A DNA stretch of 46,886 nucleotides, from NCBI RefSeq assembly GCF_019457885.1, contig NZ_JAHZST010000027.1, positions 1 through 46,886 on the forward strand, given 5' to 3'. The notes beneath the pieces were generated by a model. The model saw only the letters and a list, made by a program, of their open reading frames with translations, did not search any database and had not been told where the DNA came from. Of the stretch, positions 40,732 through 46,886 are shown one piece after another. Within the stretch, counting starts at the first letter, position 1. Each line of letters starts with the position of its first letter. The translations under genes were made by a program, and so were the position numbers. The stretch comes from Shewanella nanhaiensis. Lineage in GTDB: Bacteria > Pseudomonadota > Gammaproteobacteria > Enterobacterales > Shewanellaceae.

Positions 40732-41982
40732 TTATTTGACTTGTGTGTCAATAATTAGCTGAGCAGTATCACCCACATTAACCATTGCAAGGTGACCTTT
40801 AAGATCGCCTGATTGTGGTTTAACCGTTCCATGTTTAGACAAAACCGCAATAATCTCAACCTGCTTAGCTCCACTTAACTTCACATCGCCGCCCATAGAG
40901 GTGGTGTCATCTAATGTGATTGTGGTTGGCAGTGATTTTGCTGAGACTTTAACAGCAGCTAATGGCACCTTCGGGCCTTCAGTGTTGCGAGCGAAGATGA
41001 ATAGCATGTCTGAGCTGCCCACCTGCTGAGCTAGTTCATCTGATACTGAAACTTCGACATTAACAGTCTTAGCTGTGCTTTGAACACCAGCATGGGCTGC
41101 GTCATTTGGCATCTCACCAGTTTCAGAGCCCATTCTCATCTTGGCGCTGTCGATAGCATTAATGATGGCACTACGATCGACATCTTTACGGTCGCTATCG
41201 AGAATGATCTGCCATGAATCTATCGCTTTCTGATAATTAGCAGTAAAGAATGAATCCATACCAACTAACAGTAGTGTAGATGGGTCTTCAGGATCCAGAG
41301 ACAGAGCTTGATCAACAATAGCTTGTACCGCAGCTGTCATCTGCTGGTTTGCCTTGTAGTACATAGCTGTCGCTTTGGGTCCGAGTAGCTCAGCATGTGT
41401 GCCTACTAATACCATTGCTTTATCAAAGGTATTTATCGCATCGTCATAACGGTTGGCAGATATGTAACTATGGCCAAGACTAAAGAGTAACTGGCTGTTC
41501 TCAGGCTCAGCTTTAGCTTGCGCTTCCATCATCTGTAGACGTTGCTGCATAATTTGATCTGCAGTCATGCCAGCATGTGGGCTAGCTTGCTCTGTTTTGT
41601 CTAAGTTAGCGTAGGCGCCTAAATTAGTATAAAAGTATCCTGAGATACCTAATACGGCAACAGACATAACCACAGGCCATAATAAGCCTTTTGGTTTCAT
41701 CTTAGTGACAAGAGACTCATCATTACCGCCTTGCTTCATATCTTGAAGTAAGCTGATCTCAAGCTCTTTTTTGAGGGCGTCGAACTCAACTTGGTCTAGC
41801 TGTTCATCTTCGAGTTCTTTCTCTAATGTTGCAAGACGATTGTTAAATAGTTCGAGGTTTGTTTGTTTACGTACCCCAGCTTCTTCCGTCTGCAGCATCT
41901 TTTGCTGTCGAAAGTGAGGAAACCAAATCAGCACTAGGCTGACTAATAAGAAAAGCGCAATAAAAATCCAAAGAGTGGTCAT
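40732..41982 (-). CDS. ccmI: Apocytochrome c chaperone CcmI (TPR protein)
   Basis: CcmI binds the C terminus of apocytochromes c and brings them to CcmF/CcmH. It has 416 residues. Two membrane helices (about 4-20 and 99-118) flank a cytoplasmic leucine-zipper-like segment (LATLEKELEDEQLDQVEFDA). TPR repeats follow from about 145 to 265 (SLGHSYISANRYDDAINTFD). The C-terminal periplasmic domain (about 305-416, with VSVSDELAQQ) resembles the CcmI C domain. In E. coli this part is fused to CcmH; here it is separate, as usual in Shewanella. Transcribed alone, divergent from ccmF. Confidence 0.93.
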   Translation of the reverse strand: MTTLWIFIALFLLVSLVLIWFPHFRQQKMLQTEEAGVRKQTNLELFNNRLATLEKELEDEQLDQVEFDALKKELEISLLQDMKQGGNDESLVTKMKPKGLLWPVVMSVAVLGISGYFYTNLGAYANLDKTEQASPHAGMTADQIMQQRLQMMEAQAKAEPENSQLLFSLGHSYISANRYDDAINTFDKAMVLVGTHAELLGPKATAMYYKANQQMTAAVQAIVDQALSLDPEDPSTLLLVGMDSFFTANYQKAIDSWQIILDSDRKDVDRSAIINAIDSAKMRMGSETGEMPNDAAHAGVQSTAKTVNVEVSVSDELAQQVGSSDMLFIFARNTEGPKVPLAAVKVSAKSLPTTITLDDTTSMGGDVKLSGAKQVEIIAVLSKHGTVKPQSGDLKGHLAMVNVGDTAQLIIDTQVK

Positions 41983-42389
41983 TATTTCTTTTTCACATTA
42001 GTTAGAAAAAAGCGGATATACCGCAGGAGTAGGGATAGGATTATACGGAAAGATTATTCATTGAACAGTAATATAGGGACTTATCTAGCGTAAAAAGTGA
42101 TAGTTGGGCACTGGTTCACAGTTCGTTTCTATTTTTGAAAATTGGTTGAAACTTAAGTTTCAAGTAAGAGTCAGAGCCTAAAATTGACTGCTTTTTATAA
42201 CGATATGCTTGGTTTTTGTTAACGAAGAATGAGACTAGCCACCCATATTTGTTCGAAAGAGGCAGACAGATACAATAGCAAATACTAAAATGACTCAAAA
42301 TTTGTACCTTGAGTAGTGTAAGCTGCAAACTCATATGTTTTGAATTAGCATTTGTTAATTTAATTCATCAATAGGACTGAGGAAACCCC
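41983..42389. promoter_or_regulatory. Divergent ccmI-ccmF regulatory region
   Basis: The 407-base gap has no believable gene. It is AT-rich and holds one perfect 18-base palindrome (next entry). No -35/-10 pair is strong enough on either strand to name. Confidence 0.4.
42146..42163. promoter_or_regulatory. Perfect 18-bp palindrome, possible operator
   Basis: TTGAAACTTAAGTTTCAA is exactly self-complementary. No T-run follows, so it is not a terminator. A palindrome of this length between two divergent genes of one pathway suggests a dimeric regulator site. No known regulator motif was recognised. Confidence 0.4.
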
Positions 42390-44369
42390 ATGATCCCTGA
42401 ATTAGGACACCTGTCGCTGATAATAGGTTTGGCATTTGCCTTTCTATTGGCTAGCGTTCCTTTAATTGGTGTTGCACGTAAAGACCAATACTTAGTGCGT
42501 TATGCCTGGCCATTAAGTTATGGCATGTTCTTCTTTATTTTCTTATCTGTTATCGTTTTAGGCTACAGTTTTGCTATCGATGATTTCTCGGTCGCGTATG
42601 TTGCCCATCACTCCAACTCTCAATTACCTATCTTCTTTAAGATTGCAGCAGTATGGGGCGGACATGAAGGATCTCTGCTTTTCTGGGTATTCTCTCTATC
42701 TGGTTGGACTGCGGCGGTAGCTTATTTCAGTAAGGGATTAGAGGAGGTCTTTACTGCCAGAGTATTGTCAGTATTGGCCTTTATCATAATAGGTTTCACC
42801 CTCTTTATGATCTTGACCTCAAGTCCATTTGAGCGCTTATTCCCGACGCCAATGGAGGGACGAGATCTTAACCCTATGTTGCAAGATGTGGGTCTAATCT
42901 TCCATCCACCTATGCTTTATTTAGGCTATGTTGGTTTTGCTGTTAGCTTCGCATTTGCTATCTCTGCACTGATGGGCGGACGCCTTGATTCAGCTTGGGC
43001 TAGATGGAGTCGTCCATGGACACTTGCTGCTTGGGTATTCCTAACTGGCGGTATCTCTCTAGGTTCTTGGTGGGCATACTACGAGCTTGGTTGGGGTGGT
43101 TGGTGGTTCTGGGATCCAGTCGAAAACGCTTCATTTATGCCTTGGTTGATTGGTACCGCACTATTGCATTCAGTTATCGTTACAGAGAAGCGTGCAGCTT
43201 TCCGTAACTGGACTGTACTACTGTCAATCTTTGCCTTCTCACTAAGTTTGCTTGGTACCTTTATTGTTCGTTCTGGTGTGTTAACTTCAGTTCACTCATT
43301 CGCAGCGGATCCAAGTCGAGGTATGTTTATTCTTCTACTTTTGGGGCTGGCAGTTGGTGGTTCACTGACCCTGTTTGCATTCCGAGCCAGTGAGATGAAG
43401 AGCCCTGCTCGTTTTGAGCTTAAATCTCGCGAAACCATGCTGTTAGTGTGTAACATTCTACTGACTGTAGCTTGTGGTACCGTTCTTCTTGGAACTCTAT
43501 ATCCGCTACTTATCGACGCCCTTAATATGGGTAAGATCTCTGTAGGACCTCCATACTTTAATGCTGTGTTCGTACCCATTGTTCTGGTTCTATTTGTCTT
43601 TATGGGCGTAGGCCCTAACATCCGCTGGAAAAAGTCAAAGGCAGGTAGTTTAAAGGCTAAGTTGCTTGTTCCTGCTGTTATTGCAACGCTTGTCGGTATT
43701 GCAGCGCCATTTATGGCAGACGGTAAGTTCAACGTTTGGGTTATGTTAGGTATAGCTACCGCTGTGTGGGTAACTTTAACAACCTTGCGTGCCGGTTATG
43801 ACATGATGAAGGCGAAAGATGGCTCATTGAGCCTAGCTCGTATCAATCGCAGTCAACTAGGTATGATTATCGCTCACTTAGGTATCGCAGTATCAGTCGT
43901 TGGTGGCACCATGGTATCGAACTACTCAATCGAAAAGAGTGTTCGTATGGGACCTGGTATCCAACAAGAGCTTGCTGGTTATACCTTTAACTACATCGAG
44001 ACGAAAAACGTTGTAGGACCTAATTACACGGCTCAACAGGGACAGATTGAAGTCACAAAAGATGGTGACCTAGTCACCTTATTAAGACCTGATCGACGCC
44101 AATACAATGTTCGTACTATGGACATGACTGAGGCGGGGATTGATTGGGGCTTGTTCCGTGATCTGTATGTCACCATGGGTGATCCTATCAGTAGAACTGA
44201 GTTTGCAGTGCGCCTGAACTACAAGCCGTTCGTTCGCTGGTTATGGTTCGGAAGCATCTTTATGATGGTAGGCGGATTCTTTGCTGCATCAGATAAACGC
44301 TACCGTGCAAAGAAAGTAACACAAGCATCGAAGTCTGATGCTGAGAAAGCAAAATTAGCTACGGCTTAA
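42390..44369 (+). CDS. ccmF: Cytochrome c haem lyase subunit CcmF
   Basis: CcmF takes haem from holo-CcmE and, with CcmH and CcmI, attaches it to apocytochrome c. It has 659 residues and about 15 membrane helices. The WWD domain LGWGGWWFWDPVENASFMPW is at 233-252. The flanking haem-ligand histidines His172 (FHPPMLYLGY) and His260 (LLHSVIV) match E. coli His173 and His261. ATG with GAGG upstream. ccmG follows 17 bases later. Confidence 0.97.
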   Translation: MIPELGHLSLIIGLAFAFLLASVPLIGVARKDQYLVRYAWPLSYGMFFFIFLSVIVLGYSFAIDDFSVAYVAHHSNSQLPIFFKIAAVWGGHEGSLLFWVFSLSGWTAAVAYFSKGLEEVFTARVLSVLAFIIIGFTLFMILTSSPFERLFPTPMEGRDLNPMLQDVGLIFHPPMLYLGYVGFAVSFAFAISALMGGRLDSAWARWSRPWTLAAWVFLTGGISLGSWWAYYELGWGGWWFWDPVENASFMPWLIGTALLHSVIVTEKRAAFRNWTVLLSIFAFSLSLLGTFIVRSGVLTSVHSFAADPSRGMFILLLLGLAVGGSLTLFAFRASEMKSPARFELKSRETMLLVCNILLTVACGTVLLGTLYPLLIDALNMGKISVGPPYFNAVFVPIVLVLFVFMGVGPNIRWKKSKAGSLKAKLLVPAVIATLVGIAAPFMADGKFNVWVMLGIATAVWVTLTTLRAGYDMMKAKDGSLSLARINRSQLGMIIAHLGIAVSVVGGTMVSNYSIEKSVRMGPGIQQELAGYTFNYIETKNVVGPNYTAQQGQIEVTKDGDLVTLLRPDRRQYNVRTMDMTEAGIDWGLFRDLYVTMGDPISRTEFAVRLNYKPFVRWLWFGSIFMMVGGFFAASDKRYRAKKVTQASKSDAEKAKLATA

Positions 44370-44386
44370 CTTGAATTGGGGCAAGT

Positions 44387-44944
44387 ATGAAGAAGAGGCT
44401 AGTACTATTTATTCCTTTGGTACTATTTTTGGTGATGGGAGTGTTCCTTTATAAGGGACTCTTCCTTAATCCTCAAAAGCTAGACTCTGCACTTGAGGGG
44501 AAGCCGGTTCCGGCTTTCCAACTTGAGCGTCTAGAGGACCGAAATGAGATAATCACTAACGAAAGCTTAAAGGGTGAAGTCGCTCTATTGAATGTGTGGG
44601 CAACATGGTGTCCATCATGTAAATATGAACATCCCTACTTAATGCGTTTCGCACGTCAAGGTATTCTGCCTATTTATGGTATTAACTACCGTGATGAACG
44701 TGGGATGGCAATTCGCGAATTAAACCGCGAAGGTGACCCTTATACTAAGAATATCTTTGATCATGATGGTCGCTTAGGTTTGGATCTTGGTGTGTATGGT
44801 GCACCGGAAAGTTACTTAATCGATCATAATGGCATTATTCGTTACCGTTATGCGGGGCCGATTGATCAAAGGGTGTGGAGTGAGACCTTACTTCCTATGA
44901 TTAAAGAGCTTCAGGCTGCAGCTAAATTGGATGGTGCTTCATGA
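44387..44944 (+). CDS. ccmG: Membrane-anchored thioredoxin CcmG (DsbE)
   Basis: CcmG keeps the apocytochrome CXXCH thiols, or CcmH, reduced in the periplasm. It has 185 residues: an N-terminal membrane anchor (about 4-24) and a thioredoxin fold with the active site WCPSCK (Cys75, Cys78) and cis-Pro140 in GAPESYLID. The GINYRDE segment is a family feature. It overlaps ccmH by four bases (ATGA). Confidence 0.96.
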   Translation: MKKRLVLFIPLVLFLVMGVFLYKGLFLNPQKLDSALEGKPVPAFQLERLEDRNEIITNESLKGEVALLNVWATWCPSCKYEHPYLMRFARQGILPIYGINYRDERGMAIRELNREGDPYTKNIFDHDGRLGLDLGVYGAPESYLIDHNGIIRYRYAGPIDQRVWSETLLPMIKELQAAAKLDGAS

Positions 44945-45423
44945 TTAAGTATATGGTTCAAATATGCAGTGCACTGCTATTATCGCTGAGCTTGATTTCT
45001 GGAGCTGTCGCAACTCCTGTCGACACTTATGAATTTAAGTCGATGGATAACCAGAAGAGGGCATTGGAATTAGCGCACTCTCTGCGCTGTCCACAATGTC
45101 AGAATCAGAACTTAATCGATTCAAACTCTCCAGTAGCTCAAGATCTACGTCTTGAAGTTTATCAGATGGTGGATGCTGGTAAAGATGATGACGAAGTGAT
45201 TGAGTTCATGACCAGTCGTTATGGCGAATTTGTACTTTATAAGCCAAGAATGGAAGCCAAGACATACGCATTATGGTTAGGACCTGTTGCACTGTTAATG
45301 TTTGGTCTGTTTATTGGTTTTATGTTTATACGCAAACAACGTATTACAGAAGTCGACGAGCAAGAGATTAGCGTAGAAGAGCAAAAAGAGTTAGATAAGT
45401 TACTTAAGCGAGATGATAAATGA
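44941..45423 (+). CDS. ccmH: Apocytochrome thiol reductase CcmH
   Basis: CcmH reduces or holds apocytochrome thiols and is part of the haem lyase complex. It has 160 residues: a signal peptide (cleavage probably after AVA, residue 25) and the motif LRCPQCQNQNLIDSNSPVA with Cys50 and Cys53. A C-terminal membrane helix (about 108-130) and a charged tail follow. It is the short CcmH without the TPR part found in E. coli, which is supplied by the separate ccmI. It overlaps both neighbours by four bases. Confidence 0.96.
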   Translation: MIKYMVQICSALLLSLSLISGAVATPVDTYEFKSMDNQKRALELAHSLRCPQCQNQNLIDSNSPVAQDLRLEVYQMVDAGKDDDEVIEFMTSRYGEFVLYKPRMEAKTYALWLGPVALLMFGLFIGFMFIRKQRITEVDEQEISVEEQKELDKLLKRDDK

Positions 45424-45995
45424 AGCTAATCGCTGATTTGCTTAAGGTCTCTTTATTAGTTGCTAGTTGTTTTTCTATTAGCACGGTTTCTGCATATCCA
45501 GGTATGCAGAAACAGGCAGAAGGTGAAAGTCAGACTAATGTCGGGCTTATTAGCATCTTACCTCAGCCTTTTCCTATTACTGCTGTCCCATTTAAAGATG
45601 AGCAGGGTAAAGCTGTAGATTTTGGCCAGTATAAAGGGAAAGTCTTGATGGTAAACATGTGGGCAACTTGGTGTCCTCCATGTGTACGCGAGCTTCCAGC
45701 TATTTCACGTTTGTCCGAAAAGTTCGATAAACAGGATTTTGAAATTTTACCTATCTCGATAGATCTTGAAGGAAAGGATAAGGTTGAACCTTTTCTTAAA
45801 GAGTTAGGAATGGAGTCTTTCAACTCATTCTATGATGAGACTCAAAACCTGAGAGAGGTATTTCCACTTGATACTATTCCAGCGACGTTTATTTTAAATA
45901 GTAAAGGAGAGCTAATCGCATTTGTTCGTACTTTTGTTGATTGGGACGACAAGCAAGCGGCAGACCTGATACAGGGCTTTATTGATAAACAGTAA
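45420..45995 (+). CDS. TlpA-like thioredoxin family protein at the end of the ccm operon
   Basis: A periplasmic thiol-disulfide protein of 191 residues with WCPPC (Cys85, Cys88) and cis-Pro154 in DTIPATFIL, related to TlpA/ResA. The N terminus can be read two ways: a signal peptide cut after VSA (residue 25), or a lipobox VASC giving a lipoprotein at Cys17. It overlaps ccmH by four bases, so it is translated with it. A role in supplying electrons to CcmG/CcmH or in a related reduction is likely from context; the exact substrate is not known to me. Confidence 0.9.
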   Translation: MKLIADLLKVSLLVASCFSISTVSAYPGMQKQAEGESQTNVGLISILPQPFPITAVPFKDEQGKAVDFGQYKGKVLMVNMWATWCPPCVRELPAISRLSEKFDKQDFEILPISIDLEGKDKVEPFLKELGMESFNSFYDETQNLREVFPLDTIPATFILNSKGELIAFVRTFVDWDDKQAADLIQGFIDKQ

Positions 45996-46017
45996 AGATG
46001 CAGGAATATGGATAGAT

Positions 46018-46042
46018 AAAAGGGGCTTTCAGCCCCTTTTTT
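46018..46042 (+). terminator. Terminator of the ccmFGH operon
   Basis: AAAAGGGGCT-TTC-AGCCCCTTTT followed by further Ts, 22 bases after the last ccm-linked gene. Confidence 0.92.
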
Positions 46043-46104
46043 GTACGTATCGTTTGATAACTACGCATCCAATCCTATTATTTCATTTTTCTCAATAAAA
46101 GCCC

Positions 46105-46132
46105 TTGCACAGTTGCGAGTAATCCCTATAAT
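46105..46132 (+). promoter_or_regulatory. rRNA operon promoter P1
   Basis: TTGCAC (46105-46110), 16 bases and a perfect TATAAT (46127-46132), then the GC-rich discriminator GCGCATCC and CACTGACACGG, very like E. coli rrn P1. An A/T-rich tract at 46081-46100 is a candidate UP element. Confidence 0.85.
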
Positions 46133-46330
46133 GCGCATCCACTGACACGGCACAGCAGGCCAATCGCTCTTAGCAAACGCTAGTAGAATGGGACTTGCAG
46201 CAGTGTTAGAGAATCAAAACTTCTCGGAGATTTGATTCAGGTGACAAACGCTTTAGAAGCTTTACTAGATGGTTGTTGACACGAGGGTGAACAAAGAATC
46301 ATCGCTTGAAAAACTTCTTTAAATAAGCGC

Positions 46331-46358
46331 TTGACGCCAACCATGGAGAGTGTAGAAT
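46331..46358 (+). promoter_or_regulatory. rRNA operon promoter P2
   Basis: TTGACG (46331-46336), 16 bases and TAGAAT (46353-46358) with the discriminator ACGCCTCC. It lies 226 bases after P1, giving the usual tandem arrangement. Confidence 0.8.
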
Positions 46359-46417
46359 ACGCCTCCTCAAGCCAACGACCTAGCGTCAACGGCAGCATCT
46401 GAAAGATTGATGCTAAC

Positions 46418-46428
46418 GCTCTTTAACA
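46418..46428 (+). promoter_or_regulatory. boxA antitermination element in the 16S leader
   Basis: GCTCTTTAACA is the boxA sequence bound by NusB-NusE (S10) on leader RNA. It lies 60 bases after P2, before the RNase III stem region leading into 16S. The rest of 46430-46667 shows several hairpins but no gene. Confidence 0.9.
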
Positions 46429-46667
46429 ATTCAAAACAAGAAATCTGTGTGGACACTCACAGGTGTTGAGTTATTCGAAATTGTCTTCTGTTCTTCGGAA
46501 TGTCGGCAATCAAAATATTACTCAATGAATGAGTGTTCATAGATTCGAACTTAGTTCGAGTCAATATGTTTAGTTTTGATTTCACTTTTTCAAAAGTGGA
46601 AACAAAGCAACAGTATAATTCATTGAGCCGTTCTTCATTCTTAATTGGATGAGAACACAAAAACTTT

Positions 46668-46886
46668 AATTGAAGAGTTTGATCATGGCTCAGATTGAAC
46701 GCTGGCGGCAGGCCTAACACATGCAAGTCGAGCGGAAACAGAAAGTAGCTTGCTACTTTGCTGTCGAGCGGCGGACGGGTGAGTAATGCCTAGATATCTG
46801 CCTAGTCGTGGGGGATAACAGTTGGAAACGACTGCTAATACCGCATACGCCCTACGGGGGAAAGGAGGGGACCTTCGGGCCTTTCG
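46668..46886 (+). rRNA. rrs: 16S ribosomal RNA, 5' part (runs out of window)
   Basis: AATTGAAGAGTTTGATCATG, GCTCAGATTGAACGCTGGCG, then CATGCAAGTCGAGCGG are the universal 16S 5' end. The variable stem CAGAAAGTAGCTTGCTACTT and GGCGGACGGGTGAGTAATGC follow. Only the first 219 bases are in the window. The V1 stem is of the type seen in Shewanella. Confidence 0.97.

Noticed and set aside
42116..42334. 72-codon minus-strand open frame between ccmI and ccmF
   Set aside because: Crosses the palindrome, lacks a ribosome binding site and has no family resemblance; AT-rich chance frame.
46457..46726. Minus-strand open frame over the 16S leader and start
   Set aside because: Overlaps the 16S gene and its processing region.

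Overview
This window is chromosomal DNA of a marine gammaproteobacterium, almost certainly Shewanella. The evidence is the 16S rRNA start at the right end (its variable stem near 46739-46765 has the form I associate with Shewanella), the gene order murB-birA-coaA-tRNAs-tuf-secE-nusG-rpl/rpo-str-S10-spc-alpha, and the ccm cluster wrapped around a cytochrome c5 gene (scyA), an arrangement I know from Shewanella. The genus is inferred from recognition, not from a database search.

Layout. 1-86 is the 3' end of a 5S rRNA, followed by its terminator. 128-816 is a rearranged spacer with decayed 5S fragments and many small palindromes. 817-2803 holds murB and birA (+), convergent with coaA (-). 4001-4276 holds tRNA-Thr, tRNA-Tyr and tRNA-Gly, then a 72-nt tRNA-like relic where E. 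coli has its fourth tRNA, then a terminator-like hairpin and the first tuf gene. 5913-17847 is secE-nusG, rplKA, rplJL and rpoBC. 18038-22404 is the str operon (rpsL, rpsG, fusA, second tuf). 22812-27746 is the S10 operon, 27926-33438 the spc operon including secY and rpmJ, and 33553-36424 the alpha operon with rpoA. 36470-37161 carries a frameshifted relic of a small membrane-protein gene.

37162-45995 is the cytochrome c maturation (System I) locus. ccmABCDE runs on the minus strand, scyA on plus, ccmI on minus, and ccmF-ccmG-ccmH plus a further thioredoxin-like gene on plus. CcmABCD load haem onto CcmE, CcmG/CcmH keep the apocytochrome CXXCH thiols reduced, CcmI presents the apoprotein, and CcmF attaches the haem; ScyA is a product of this pathway. 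45996-46886 holds a tandem-promoter rRNA leader with boxA and the start of a 16S gene.

The window therefore runs from the end of one rRNA operon to the start of the next, both on the plus strand, and is packed with transcription and translation genes between them. Regulation visible in the DNA is mostly autogenous and stable-RNA type: -35/-10 pairs with GC-rich discriminators at the tRNA and rRNA promoters, an L10 leader, an L4-type S10 leader, an S8-type site at rplE and the S4-type alpha pseudoknot. I see no insertion sequence, prophage, CRISPR array or clearly new defence system. The less ordinary material lies in the spacers: the 5S-derived mosaic, the relic tRNA, an element shared between the secE and scyA upstream regions, the ccmI-ccmF palindrome and the rplQ-ccmE pseudogene.
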